Source: Kutzneria sp. CA-103260 (lineage in GTDB: Bacteria; Actinomycetota; Actinomycetes; Mycobacteriales; Pseudonocardiaceae). Taken from it: a stretch of DNA of 64,000 bases. The position numbers and the translations under genes are program-made. The stretch covers positions 3,844,001 to 3,908,000 of the forward strand of contig NZ_CP073318.1 of NCBI RefSeq assembly GCF_018263855.1, written 5' to 3'. The notes under the pieces are model-generated. The model had not been told where the DNA came from and ran no database searches. It saw nothing but the letters and a program-made list of their open reading frames with translations. This document shows, one piece after another, positions 24,451 through 32,961 of this stretch. Within the stretch, counting starts at the first letter, position 1; the number at the start of each line of letters is the position of its first letter.

Positions 24451-24486
24451 GAAACGTTTCGGGCCTTCGCCCGATCAGGCGAAACG
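24451..24486 (-). terminator. Hairpin region after the monooxygenase gene, with 10-bp palindrome
   Basis: Between the monooxygenase stop (24504) and the ADP-ribosyltransferase-like start (24396). On the minus strand CGTTTCG (from 24486) pairs with CGAAACG (ending at 24455), enclosing an inner stem TCGGGC-GAAG-GCCCGA. It is followed by TTTCCCC, so it may act as a terminator. GAAACGTTTC at 24451-24460 is a perfect 10-bp palindrome that could instead be an operator for the downstream operon. Confidence 0.45.
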
Positions 24487-24503
24487 AGGTGCGACGGCAG
24501 GTC

Positions 24504-26048
24504 TTACTGGTCGGCGGCCTCAGGCCCGTCCCGACGGCCGGTTCGGCTCGGCGTGCTTTGCCGGGCCGGCACGAAGTGGTAGTCGCCGAGGTCCAGCCGG
24601 CGGGTTCGGCGGCGGTAGCCGGTCATGGAGCCGGGCCAGTTGTTGGTGTTGACCGGAGATCCGTCGGGGCCGCCGGCCAGGTACCAGCTGTCGCAGCCAC
24701 CGGTGTTCCACACGGTGGTGGACAGCTGCTGCTGGGTCACGGTGTCGAAGCGGTCTAGCACCTCCGGGCGCAGGTCCAGATAGCCGCCGGAGGCGACGAT
24801 GCCCGCCGCGTCGGCGATGTAGTTCATCTGGCTTTCCAGCATGTGCACGATGGAGCCGGAGCCGACGTTGGTGTTGGGACCGTACATGAGGAAGAAGTTC
24901 GGGAACCCGGGCACGGTCAGGCCGAGGTGGGCCCGCGGGCGGTGCTGCCAGGCGGTGTTCAGGTCCTGGCCGCCCAGACCGGTGACCCGCATGGGGGCGA
25001 CGAAGTCGTGGGAGCGGAAGCCGGTGGCCAGGATGATGGTGTCGACGGGATGGTGACGGCCGTCGGCGGTGATCACCGCGTCCCGGCTGATTTCCTTGAT
25101 CGGACTGGTGCGCAGGCGGACATTGGGGCGGTTGAGGGACTGGTGATAGTCGTTGGACTGCAGGATGCGTTTGCAGCCGATTTCGTAGTCCGGCGTCAGA
25201 ACGTCCACCAGTCCACTGTGGACACCGTTGCGGATGTTGTGCCGGCACAACATCCGCAACGGCCACGACAGGACCCGCCGCCCCCGTCGGGAGACGAGCA
25301 TCGGGTTGAGCACGAGTTCGAAGCACAGGAAGACGCCCAGCCGTGAAAGCCGTTGCACCAGCGGGAACCGGCGGTTGAGGATCTTGCGCGAGGTCGGGTA
25401 GAGGCGGTCGGGTTTGGGGCTGATCCAGTGGGATTGGCGTTGGAAGACGGTCAGTTTCCGGGCCTGGGCGGCGACATGCGGGACGAGTTGCACGGCGCTG
25501 GCGCCGTTGCCGATCACTGCCACGGTCCGGCCACGGAGATCGTGGTCGTGATCCCACTCGGCGGAGTGGAACACCGTGCCCGCGAAGACGCCGTCCAGGC
25601 CGGGAACGGCCGGCCGAGCCGGCCGGCTGAGCTGCCCGCACGCGGCCACCAGGATGTCGGCGGTGTGCTCGGAACCCGTTGCGGTGCGAAGGATCCAGCG
25701 CGCACGGCCGGCGTCGAACTCGGCGTGGGTGATATCCGTGCCGTACCGGATGCGGCCGATGACGCCGTTCCTGGTGGCGCAGCGGCGCAGGTAGGACAGG
25801 ATCTCCGGTTGCTCGGCGTACCGGCGGGACCAGCCGGGGTTGGGTTCGAACGAGTACGAGTACAGATGGGACGGGGCGTCGCAGGCGGCGCCGGGATAGG
25901 TGTTGTCCCGCCACACACCACCGAGGTCGCCGGCCTTCTCGAAGATCGTCACGTCGGCGCAGCCGGCCCGGGTGAGCCGGATCGCCAGGCCGATGCCGCT
26001 GAAGCCGCTGCCGACGATGGCGATCGACGGCCGGGAGTCGGGGTGCAC
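24504..26048 (-). CDS. Flavin-containing Baeyer-Villiger-type monooxygenase
   Basis: A 514-aa FAD- and NADPH-dependent oxygenase. The FAD site is IAIVGSGFSGIGLAIRL at residues 9-25. The Baeyer-Villiger fingerprint FxGxxxHxxxW appears as FAGTVFHSAEWDHD near residue 150, directly before the NADPH-binding VAVIGNGASAVQLVP. DLGGVWRDNTYPGAACD is also characteristic. Such enzymes insert an oxygen next to a ketone to give an ester or lactone, or oxidise S/N atoms. It lies 13 nt downstream of the Tat-exported FAD enzyme in the same operon, so both probably respond to the TetR repressor whose operator is at 27894. Substrate unknown; the neighbourhood suggests a hydrophobic terpenoid- or steroid-like compound. 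Confidence 0.9.
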   Translation of the reverse strand: MHPDSRPSIAIVGSGFSGIGLAIRLTRAGCADVTIFEKAGDLGGVWRDNTYPGAACDAPSHLYSYSFEPNPGWSRRYAEQPEILSYLRRCATRNGVIGRIRYGTDITHAEFDAGRARWILRTATGSEHTADILVAACGQLSRPARPAVPGLDGVFAGTVFHSAEWDHDHDLRGRTVAVIGNGASAVQLVPHVAAQARKLTVFQRQSHWISPKPDRLYPTSRKILNRRFPLVQRLSRLGVFLCFELVLNPMLVSRRGRRVLSWPLRMLCRHNIRNGVHSGLVDVLTPDYEIGCKRILQSNDYHQSLNRPNVRLRTSPIKEISRDAVITADGRHHPVDTIILATGFRSHDFVAPMRVTGLGGQDLNTAWQHRPRAHLGLTVPGFPNFFLMYGPNTNVGSGSIVHMLESQMNYIADAAGIVASGGYLDLRPEVLDRFDTVTQQQLSTTVWNTGGCDSWYLAGGPDGSPVNTNNWPGSMTGYRRRTRRLDLGDYHFVPARQSTPSRTGRRDGPEAADQ

Positions 26049-26061
26049 GGGAGCTCCTAGG

Positions 26062-27870
26062 TCAGGGCCAGGTCGGGTCGATGATGTCGAAGGAGTTGGG
26101 CAGGTGCAGCGAGTAGCGCACGTCGTCGTCGAGGTAGAGCGGCGCGAACTCGGGCGGCTGGTAGAGCGGGAAGAGCTGCGCGTGCGGCTGCCCGGAGCCG
26201 GAGTTGTCGATGATCGCGTTGACGGCCTTGCGGGCGGCTTCGTTCGCGCCCTCCATGGTGGCCAGGTTGATGTCGTTGCGGACGTAGTCGGCGGCCAGGT
26301 ACAGGTTGGGCAGCGCGGTGACGGCCTCCGGCCGGCTGTCCCACGAGTTCGGGGTGTTGATCAGCAGCGGCTCGTCGTTGGTCACACCGGCGGTGGCCAG
26401 CCCGGTGATCGCGGGGTCGATGAAGTAGGAGTGGATGTTGGAGTCGGGCAGCGCGACCGGCCCCAGTGGGATGGAGCGGCGCAGCTGCTCCTTGATCTCG
26501 GCGACGATCTCGGTCGGGGTGCAGGCCTTGGCCGGCTTCCCGTACAGCACACCGGGTTTGTCCCAGGCGGACAGGTCGAGCGAGAGGCAGTCCTGGACCG
26601 TGCCGTCGCCGTAGGTCGCGGCGAAGTTCTTACGCCAGAACTGGCCCTGGTTGATCGACGTCAGCGCCCACGGCTGCCCGGGGAACGTGACGTGCCCGTT
26701 GCTGAGGTTGAGCGGCTGCTTGAGGTACAGCATGATGCCGTTCATCCAGTCGGTGGTCAGCTTGGACAGACCGGCCAGGCCGGGATCGATGGCCAGGATG
26801 TCGTTGTTGAGCAACGGAACCGCCCGCTCGACCGGGACGGCCAGCACGTAGTGGTCGGCGTCCACGGTGGCTGTCCCGGTGGCGGTGCTCACCCGGGCGC
26901 CGCTGATCTGACGGCCGGCGACCTGCAATTCAGTGAGCGTGGCGCCCATCTGGAAGTCGACGCCGCGGCTGCGCAGGTATGCCAGCCACGGGTCGATCAG
27001 CGCATCGTTGGTCGGGGCGTTGAGCACCCGGTCCGGTGTGCCGTAGCCGCCGAGGCCGAGCGTGCTGTACGCCCACGCCTCGGCCATCAGCCCCATCGTG
27101 CGCGTGTTGGCCTTGTCCGGCTTGGCCGCCACCAGCGTGCTGGTGAACATGTCGACCAGCAGCTCCTGGTAGTTCTGGGACATCTGTGCCGACTTGACGA
27201 AGTCGGCGAAGCTGGTCTTCTCCCACTGGCCGAGCCGGCGCTTGGGGCCGCTGGTGACGAAGACGATGATCTTCTGCAGGAAGTAGGCGACCTCGTTGAC
27301 CGGCACCAGCGTGCCGACCTGGACCGCGCTCGACAGGAACGTGAGCAGCGACTGCGGGCTGAGCGTGCCGGCGATGCTGCCCTGCGCCGGCAGGCGAATG
27401 GTGCTGCCCCGGTAGTAGGCGACCTCCTCGGTCCCGGAGACGAGGTTGTCGCGGGCGGTGCCGCCGCCGGGCAGCGGGATGCGGCTCATCGTGTCCGGCA
27501 GGTTCTGGTAGAAGCCGGGGAAGAACCGGAAACCGTGTTCACCCGGTAAGTCGGCGCGGCCGCCGGTGCCCGTGCCGGCGACGGGAATGCTGCGGCACTT
27601 GCCGCCCCACGCCTTGCGTTCGTAGACGGTCACCTGGAAACCGCGTTCGATCAGCTCGTGCGCGACGGTCAGGCCGCCCATGCCGCCGCCGAACACCGCG
27701 ACCCGGCGGCCGGCGGCGGCCGGGCGGGCCGACCGGGACTGGGCCGCGGCCGGCCCGGCTCCGACGCCGGCGCCGATGCCCAGGCCGGCCACGGCCGCGC
27801 CGGCCGCCAGCGTGCCCAGGAACTTCCGTCGATCGAGATGGTTGTTCGACGAGTGGACGTCATCCGCCAT
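26062..27870 (-). CDS. Tat-exported FAD-dependent oxidoreductase (amine-oxidase/desaturase fold)
   Basis: A 602-aa flavoprotein. The N-terminus LDRRKFLGTLAAGAAVAG is a twin-arginine signal, so the folded enzyme is probably exported. The FAD site VAVFGGGMGGLTVAHELIERGF at about residues 57-78 and VYERKAWGGKC match phytoene-desaturase/amine-oxidase-fold enzymes. The C-terminal LYLAADYVRNDINLATMEGANEAARKAV is the second FAD-contact motif. GEHGFRFFPGFYQNLP resembles hydroxysqualene- and carotenoid-type oxidoreductases. It is the first gene of a two-gene operon with the Baeyer-Villiger-type enzyme. Export of a desaturase-like enzyme suggests an external or membrane-embedded substrate. The reaction is not known. 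Confidence 0.82.
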   Translation of the reverse strand: MADDVHSSNNHLDRRKFLGTLAAGAAVAGLGIGAGVGAGPAAAQSRSARPAAAGRRVAVFGGGMGGLTVAHELIERGFQVTVYERKAWGGKCRSIPVAGTGTGGRADLPGEHGFRFFPGFYQNLPDTMSRIPLPGGGTARDNLVSGTEEVAYYRGSTIRLPAQGSIAGTLSPQSLLTFLSSAVQVGTLVPVNEVAYFLQKIIVFVTSGPKRRLGQWEKTSFADFVKSAQMSQNYQELLVDMFTSTLVAAKPDKANTRTMGLMAEAWAYSTLGLGGYGTPDRVLNAPTNDALIDPWLAYLRSRGVDFQMGATLTELQVAGRQISGARVSTATGTATVDADHYVLAVPVERAVPLLNNDILAIDPGLAGLSKLTTDWMNGIMLYLKQPLNLSNGHVTFPGQPWALTSINQGQFWRKNFAATYGDGTVQDCLSLDLSAWDKPGVLYGKPAKACTPTEIVAEIKEQLRRSIPLGPVALPDSNIHSYFIDPAITGLATAGVTNDEPLLINTPNSWDSRPEAVTALPNLYLAADYVRNDINLATMEGANEAARKAVNAIIDNSGSGQPHAQLFPLYQPPEFAPLYLDDDVRYSLHLPNSFDIIDPTWP

Positions 27871-27893
27871 TGGAGACTCCTCTGCAGGGACGC

Positions 27894-27915
27894 TAACCGA
27901 CGTCGGTGTCGGTTA
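27894..27915. promoter_or_regulatory. TetR operator upstream of the FAD oxidoreductase operon
   Basis: Inverted repeat TAACCGAC-GTCGGT-GTCGGTTA, 8-bp perfect arms with a 6-nt spacer, 23 nt upstream of the FAD oxidoreductase start. The same arms occur at 28605-28630 in front of the neighbouring TetR gene. The pairing identifies both as binding sites of that repressor. Confidence 0.75.
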
Positions 27916-27984
27916 CGGTGCTGAGGAGGATGCGGTTCCGCCGACGCGGCGTCAACCCTCGCCGAGGGCGGCGAAACGGGCGTT

Positions 27985-28596
27985 TCAGCGGCGCGGGCCG
28001 AGTCCGTCCCAGAGCAGTCGCATGGCCGCGGCGACCAGTTCGGCGCGGGGCGTCTCGGGTCGACGAGCCCACCACTGGGCCATCCCGTCGAGTCCGGTGA
28101 TGAGCAACTCGACCATGGCCTCGGCCGCCGGCGAGTCCGGGTCCACGCCCATCCGCCGCAGGTCGTCGGCCAGCAGGGCGGCGACCGCGCGGGTCCTGGA
28201 CTCCCTGATGCCCCAACGAACGGTCTGGATCTCGACGTCGTCCTCGTCGGTGCGGTCGAACAGCAGCTTCCGAGCGGCCGGGCGGCTCTCGGCGAAGCTG
28301 AAGTAGGCGTCGACCGTGGCCCGCATGCGTTCCTCGGGCGACCCGGTGCCGGTGATGCGCCCGCCGACGTGCTCGATCAACGCGGCGTTCTGCTCCTGGA
28401 GCACGGCCAGCAGCAGCACCCGCTTGTTGGGGAAGTGGTCGTACAGCACGGACCTGGTCACGCCGGCCGCGGTGGCGATCGCGCCCATGCCGGTCGCGTG
28501 GTAGCCGGCGGCGGCCAGGACCTCCAGGGCCGCCTGGACGATCTTCGCCCGCCGCTGCGGCCCCCGCAGGCGCGACCGCCGCTCCGTCCCCGTCAT
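27985..28596 (-). CDS. TetR-family repressor
   Basis: A 203-aa regulator. The N-terminal helix-turn-helix at about residues 15-60 reads AKIVQAALEVLAAAGYHATGMGAIATAAGVTRSVLYDHFPNKRVLL, the standard TetR_N domain. The ligand-binding half begins AVLQEQNAALIEHVG and is all-helical. ATG 28596 lies 8 nt from a palindromic operator, so it autoregulates. A second copy of that operator fronts the FAD oxidoreductase/Baeyer-Villiger operon transcribed in the same direction downstream. The inducer is probably the substrate of those enzymes or a product. Confidence 0.92.
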   Translation of the reverse strand: MTGTERRSRLRGPQRRAKIVQAALEVLAAAGYHATGMGAIATAAGVTRSVLYDHFPNKRVLLLAVLQEQNAALIEHVGGRITGTGSPEERMRATVDAYFSFAESRPAARKLLFDRTDEDDVEIQTVRWGIRESRTRAVAALLADDLRRMGVDPDSPAAEAMVELLITGLDGMAQWWARRPETPRAELVAAAMRLLWDGLGPRR

Positions 28597-28604
28597 CGCA
28601 GCAG

Positions 28605-28630
28605 CGTAACCGACATTGGTGTCGGTTACG
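28605..28630. promoter_or_regulatory. TetR operator overlapping the AraC stop codon
   Basis: Inverted repeat CGTAACCGAC-ATTGGT-GTCGGTTACG, 10-bp perfect arms with a 6-nt spacer, 8 nt upstream of the TetR start. The right arm contains the stop codon of the upstream AraC-like gene (28626-28628 on the minus strand). The copy at 27894 shares the arms and spacer length. Confidence 0.78.
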
Positions 28631-29684
28631 GCGAATTCTTCGAACACGAGCCGGGCGGGACGCCGGTCCATCGCTTGAAGGCGTGTCGGAACGCCGACGT
28701 CGCGGCGTAGCCCAGGGCGTCGGCGACGGCTTCGACCGAGTGACCGTCGGCCAGCATACGGCCGGCGAAACCGCCCGCGACCTCGGCGACCAGCGCACCG
28801 AACGAGGTCCCCTCGGCCGCCAGGGCCCGCCGCAACGACCGCTCGCTCAGGTTGAGACCGGCGGCGGTCTGCCCCTGAGCCGGCAGCCCCGCGCCGAGTT
28901 CCAGATCCCGCCGCAGCCGGTCGCGCACCGCCTCGGCGACGCTCGCCGGCGCCGGCCGTCGCAGCTCGTCCCGGCGCTGTTCGCAGTGCCGGCGGGACAG
29001 CTCCGCGGTCCGCGGCTCGGCCTGCGGCAATGGCGTGCCCAGGGTCTTGGCCGGGACGACGCCGCAGGTCACGGGCTGGCCGAAAACCGGGCGTACACCG
29101 AGGATCTGCGCGTAGACCGGGGCGTACGCCGGCTCCGGATGGCGGAACTCGAGATGGGAGACGGGCTGACCGGTCCCGACCAGGTCGCGGATGTAGGTGA
29201 CCACCGCGGCCGTCTCCCGCTCGGCCAGGAACCGTGCGATGTCCGGCGCGATCCCGGTCGGCAGGGCCCGCTCGTCCAGCACGGCGGTCAGCCCGAACCG
29301 GCTGCGTTCCACCACGAACGGCACGAACATGAACGTCAGGTCGAGAAACCGCAGGCCGGTCTCGATCGCCTGGCCCAGCGTCGGGCTGCTGATGGCGGCC
29401 AGGCCGAGCAGCCCGTACGAGGTCAGGTGGTAGCGCCGGCCGGCCACCAGCCCCAGGCCGGGCACGTGGGCCAGCCCGCGCACGAGGTTGCCGATCAGGG
29501 CCAGTTCCTGCCCGGCGTCGATCTCGACGGCCGGGTCGGACAGGTCCGCCGGCCGCAGCCCGGTGCCGCGCAGGCACCGGTCCGCGGGCAGGCCGTGCTC
29601 GCGGGCGAGTTGGGTCAGCAGTGCCGCGCTGGTCACGCTCCGGCGGTTGGCCGGAAGTCGCACCGACGTGTCCGCATCGCGCAT
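28626..29684 (-). CDS. AraC-family transcriptional regulator (OruR/ArgR-like arrangement)
   Basis: A 352-aa regulator. The first 200 residues resemble the AraC-type 'arabinose-binding' domain found in regulators of small-molecule catabolism (LLTQLAREHGLPADRCLRGTGL, then YGLLGLAAISSPTLGQAIETGLRF). The C-terminal two-HTH DNA-binding domain shows LNLSERSLRRALAAEGTSFGAL and VEAVADALGYAATSAFRHAFKRWTG, a clear AraC signature. It starts 18 nt after the P450 stop on the same strand and ends within an operator of the next gene. It may activate one of the nearby oxidative operons, but no AraC site could be assigned. Confidence 0.9.
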   Translation of the reverse strand: MRDADTSVRLPANRRSVTSAALLTQLAREHGLPADRCLRGTGLRPADLSDPAVEIDAGQELALIGNLVRGLAHVPGLGLVAGRRYHLTSYGLLGLAAISSPTLGQAIETGLRFLDLTFMFVPFVVERSRFGLTAVLDERALPTGIAPDIARFLAERETAAVVTYIRDLVGTGQPVSHLEFRHPEPAYAPVYAQILGVRPVFGQPVTCGVVPAKTLGTPLPQAEPRTAELSRRHCEQRRDELRRPAPASVAEAVRDRLRRDLELGAGLPAQGQTAAGLNLSERSLRRALAAEGTSFGALVAEVAGGFAGRMLADGHSVEAVADALGYAATSAFRHAFKRWTGVPPGSCSKNSP

Positions 29685-29702
29685 GCCGCGATTGTCACTC
29701 GG

Positions 29703-30896
29703 TTACCAGGTCACGGGAAGCTCGTAGACCCCGTACACCGAACCGTCGTGCTTGAACGGGATCTCGTCCAGGCCGGCGGCCAGCCGCAGGGTGGGGATGC
29801 GGCGATAGAGGGTGCCGTAGACGACCTGCAGCTCGACCCGGGCCAGCGGCTGGCCGAGGCACTGGTGCACGCCGAAGCCGAAGGCCACGTGGTTGCGGGG
29901 ATTGCGGCGCAGGTCGAGGCGGTCGGGGTCGGCGAAGGTGTCCGGATCCCGGTTGGCGATGTCGTTGGCCAGGATGATGCCCTCGCCGGCGCGGATCAGT
30001 TGGCCGGCGATCTCGATGTCGGCCAGGGCCACCCGGCGGCGGCCGTTGTGGGTGATGTTCAGGTACCGCAGCAGTTCCTCGACGGCCGAGGCGACCAGGG
30101 CGGGGTCGTCGGAGTCGCGGAGCAGGGCGAGCTGGTCGGGGTGCTCCAGCAGGGCGAGGGTGCCGAGCGCGATCATGTTGGCGGTGGTCTCGTGCCCGGC
30201 GATGAGCATGAGCACGCCCATCTGCGCCGCCTCGGACCGGGTCAGCTCGCCGTCGTGGATCCGCTTGGTCAGCCCGGACAGCAGGTCGTCGCCGGGCCGG
30301 TCCAGCTTCTCCCCGATCAACTGGTCCAGGTAGCCGGCCAGCTGGCCGGCGGCGGCCGACTTCTGCTCGGGGCTGGTCTCCCGGTTGATCAGCACGTTGC
30401 TGTTGTCCTGGAAGAAGTCGTGATCGGTGTAGGGCACGCCGAGCAGGTCGCAGATCACCAGCGACGGCACCGGCAGCGCGAACGCCTGGACCAGGTCGAC
30501 CGGCTTCGGCCCGGCCAGCATGGCGTCGATCAGGTCGTCCACGATCTTCTGCACGCCCGCCCGCATGGCCTCCACCCGCTTGATGGTGAACGGCCCGGTC
30601 ACCATCCGGCGCAGCCGGGCGTGCTCGGGGTCGTCCATCAGGATGAAGCTGATGGAGGCGTTGCGGATCGCGGTGGGACTGGGGTAGCCGGGGCGGGTGA
30701 CGTCGGCGCTGACCCGGGGGTCGGCCAGCACCGCCCGCTGCTCGTCGTAGCGGGTGACCAGCCACGGCGTGCTGTCGTCCCACAGCCGCACCCGGGCCAG
30801 CGGGGCCTGCTCCTGCAACGCCTGGATGGTCGGCGGCGGGTCGAACGGGCAGCCGGCCGCCCTGGCCGCCGGGAAGACCGGAATGGTGCTGGTCAA
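29703..30896 (-). CDS. Cytochrome P450 (bacterial class I), TTG start
   Basis: A 397-aa haem monooxygenase. It has the I-helix oxygen-binding motif LIAGHETTAN, the ExxR motif EELLR and the haem-ligand loop FGFGVHQCLGQPLAR with the proximal Cys. The start is TTG at 30896: it overlaps the ferredoxin reductase stop by 4 nt (TTGA) and has GGAGG 6 nt upstream, and no ATG or GTG precedes the conserved N-terminus. It would take electrons from the ferredoxin and ferredoxin reductase encoded immediately upstream. Its sequence type resembles the CYP105-like group of actinomycete hydroxylases; the substrate is unknown. Confidence 0.92.
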   Translation of the reverse strand: MTSTIPVFPAARAAGCPFDPPPTIQALQEQAPLARVRLWDDSTPWLVTRYDEQRAVLADPRVSADVTRPGYPSPTAIRNASISFILMDDPEHARLRRMVTGPFTIKRVEAMRAGVQKIVDDLIDAMLAGPKPVDLVQAFALPVPSLVICDLLGVPYTDHDFFQDNSNVLINRETSPEQKSAAAGQLAGYLDQLIGEKLDRPGDDLLSGLTKRIHDGELTRSEAAQMGVLMLIAGHETTANMIALGTLALLEHPDQLALLRDSDDPALVASAVEELLRYLNITHNGRRRVALADIEIAGQLIRAGEGIILANDIANRDPDTFADPDRLDLRRNPRNHVAFGFGVHQCLGQPLARVELQVVYGTLYRRIPTLRLAAGLDEIPFKHDGSVYGVYELPVTW

Positions 30897-32080
30897 GACT
30901 TTCCTCCTACGAGTACGGGCACCGCCACGATGTCCGCCCGGCGCTGGCGGGCCTGCTTGGGCATGTTCCAGCCGAGCACGCCGACGACCTCGCCGTGCCG
31001 GCGGTACTCCGCGACGAACCGGCGATCGGCCAGCGATCCGTCCACAATGGACGTCTCCGCATCCGTGGACAGCGTGCCGTGCACGTGGATCCGGGCGTCG
31101 AACTGGTTGGTCCAGAAGTACGGGATCGGGGTGTAGGGCCGGTCGGCGCCGAGGATGTTCTCGGCCACGGCGACGGCCTGCTCGGTGGCGTTGGTCCGGT
31201 TCTCCAGACGCAGCAACGCGTCGAACGTCTCGTGGTGCCAGCGGGCCACGTCGCCGGCGGCGTAGATCCCGTCCGCCGCACGGCAGCGGGAGTCGCACAC
31301 CACTCCGTTGTCGCACAGCAAGCCGCTGCCCGACAACCAGTCCGTAGCCGGGGCGGCGCCGAAGGCCACCACGACAACGTCGGCCGGCAGGACATCGCCG
31401 TCAGCCAGCTGCACGCCGGCCGCCCGCCCGTCCTGTCCGACCAGCCCGATGGCCGCCAGGCCCAGCCGCAGTTTCACGCCACGCTCGGTGTGCAGCTGGG
31501 CCAACAGGTTGGCGGCGAGCGGGCCGAACTGCATCGCCATCGGCGCGGGCTGCGGACCGGTCAGCGTCACGTGTCCACCCATGGCAGACACGGTGGCCGC
31601 GATCTCGGAGCCGAGCACGCCGTCCCCGACAACCACCACCCGCACGCCCGGCTTCACGTCCGCGCGCAGGGCCAGCGTGTCGTCGACGGTGCGCAGGACG
31701 TGGACACCGGTCAATTGCTCTTGCCCAGCCAGCGTTCGCGGCCGCAGGCCGGTCGCGATCACCACGGCCTCGGCCGTCAGCACGAGCCCGCTGGTCGTGC
31801 GCACGGACCGCGCGGCGGCGTCCATCCCGACCGCCGGGTCGCCAAGGATGAAGTTGGCGTCCAATGCGGACAGTGTGTCGAGTTCGCGCAGCTGAGCCCG
31901 GGCGGGCTCCCAGTCGCCGGACAGGACCTGTTTGGACAGTGGCGGCCGGTCGTAGGGCAGGTGGGTCTCAGCCCCGAGCACGGTCACCCGGCCGGAATAC
32001 CCCTTGCGGCGCAGAGCTTCCACGGTCGCGAGTCCGGCGGCCGAGGCGCCGACGACCAGCACGTCGGCGGGCATGCTCAC
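30893..32080 (-). CDS. FAD-dependent ferredoxin reductase
   Basis: A 395-aa flavoprotein of the putidaredoxin-reductase type. FAD binds at DVLVVGASAAGLATVEALR near the N-terminus, followed by LPYDRPPLSKQVLSG, a hallmark of this family. NAD(P)H binds at VVVVGDGVLGSEIAATV near residue 150, and IYAAGDVARW is the C-terminal FAD contact. It passes electrons from NAD(P)H to the small ferredoxin encoded just upstream. GTG 32080 overlaps the ferredoxin stop by 4 nt and has GAGG 4 nt upstream; ATG 32074 is the alternative. It feeds both P450s of the operon. Confidence 0.92.
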   Translation of the reverse strand: MSMPADVLVVGASAAGLATVEALRRKGYSGRVTVLGAETHLPYDRPPLSKQVLSGDWEPARAQLRELDTLSALDANFILGDPAVGMDAAARSVRTTSGLVLTAEAVVIATGLRPRTLAGQEQLTGVHVLRTVDDTLALRADVKPGVRVVVVGDGVLGSEIAATVSAMGGHVTLTGPQPAPMAMQFGPLAANLLAQLHTERGVKLRLGLAAIGLVGQDGRAAGVQLADGDVLPADVVVVAFGAAPATDWLSGSGLLCDNGVVCDSRCRAADGIYAAGDVARWHHETFDALLRLENRTNATEQAVAVAENILGADRPYTPIPYFWTNQFDARIHVHGTLSTDAETSIVDGSLADRRFVAEYRRHGEVVGVLGWNMPKQARQRRADIVAVPVLVGGKS

Positions 32081-32277
32081 GCGTCCTCGCTCACCGCGAT
32101 CGCGGCGCCGGGGCAGACGCTCGCGGCCTCGCGGACGACCGCGTGCAGCTCCGCGCTCGGCTGCGAGTCGAGCAGGATCACGATGCCGTCGTCGTCACGC
32201 TGGTCGAACACCGCCGGCGCGAGCAGCACGCAGGTGCCGGCGCCGCAGCACTTGTCCTCGTCAACGGTGACCTTCAT
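32077..32277 (-). CDS. 3Fe-4S type ferredoxin
   Basis: A 66-aa acidic electron carrier. The cluster ligands are in KCCGAGTCVLLAP and the late Cys-Pro of ASVCPGAAI, a pattern typical of the single-cluster [3Fe-4S] ferredoxins that serve actinomycete P450s. ATG 32277 has a purine-rich AAGGAAAC upstream and overlaps the TetR stop by 4 nt. It shuttles electrons from the reductase to the P450 encoded at either end of the operon. Confidence 0.92.
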   Translation of the reverse strand: MKVTVDEDKCCGAGTCVLLAPAVFDQRDDDGIVILLDSQPSAELHAVVREAASVCPGAAIAVSEDA

Positions 32278-32957
32278 GGTTGTTTCCTTTCCTTGGAGTG
32301 GTTGGTTACCGGCGCCTGCCACAGCCCGATCAGCGCGTCGATCAGGCCGGTCGCGGCCTCGTGCCAGCTGGACCGTGGCGTGGCGGTTCGGTCGGCCAGG
32401 GCGCGTTCGCGCTCGGCCATCTGGTGCAGCAACAGCATTCGGGTCATGTCGCCGCGCTCGGCGACCACGGCCGCCGGCAGGTCGGGCAGGCGCCGCCGCA
32501 GGCCGTCCACGATCCGCACCATCGCCGGCGAGGACTGGGACTCCTCGGTGACGATCCGCCGGAGCGTGGGATCGGTGACGACCTGTTCGGTGAACCGGGC
32601 GTACCAGGTGGGACTGCCCAGCACGGCCAGGTGCTCGGCCATCGGCAGGATCAGGCAGCCGATCCAGTCCCGCAGGTCCGGGCTCTCGCCGACGCCGGCC
32701 AGCATCCGCTGGCGGATCTCCTCGACCGCCGCGGAGTGCCGGCGGGCGATGGCCCGCACCAGGTCGGCCTTGGTGCCGAAGTGGTAGCCGACGGCGGTGT
32801 TGTTGCCCTGCCCGGCGGCCTCGCTGATCTGCCGGTTGGACACCGCGAGCACCCCGTGTTCGGCGAACAGCCGCTCCGCCGCGGTCACGATCAACTCCTG
32901 TGTCGCCCGCGCCCGCCGGTGCCCGCTCACGTCGTGGTCGGCGGCCCTGCCCGTCAT
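32274..32957 (-). CDS. TetR-family regulator inside the P450 operon
   Basis: A 227-aa regulator. The HTH is at about residues 15-65 (TQELIVTAAERLFAEHGVLAVSNRQISEAAGQGNNTAVGYHFGTKADLV), followed by an all-helical ligand domain. It is embedded between P450 and ferredoxin genes: ATG 32957 is 4 nt from the P450 stop, and its own stop overlaps the ferredoxin ATG. The palindrome at 34237-34260, in the divergent promoter of this operon and the MFS exporter, is a likely binding site, making it an autoregulated repressor of both units. The other nearby TetR gene at 35713 is an alternative owner of that site. Confidence 0.9.
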   Translation of the reverse strand: MTGRAADHDVSGHRRARATQELIVTAAERLFAEHGVLAVSNRQISEAAGQGNNTAVGYHFGTKADLVRAIARRHSAAVEEIRQRMLAGVGESPDLRDWIGCLILPMAEHLAVLGSPTWYARFTEQVVTDPTLRRIVTEESQSSPAMVRIVDGLRRRLPDLPAAVVAERGDMTRMLLLHQMAERERALADRTATPRSSWHEAATGLIDALIGLWQAPVTNHSKERKQP

Positions 32958-32961
32958 CTCG

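Noticed and set aside
28683-31136. A plus-strand open frame of 817 codons opposite AraC and P450 genes
   Set aside because: The minus strand holds an AraC regulator and a P450 with complete motifs, so this is a GC-driven shadow.
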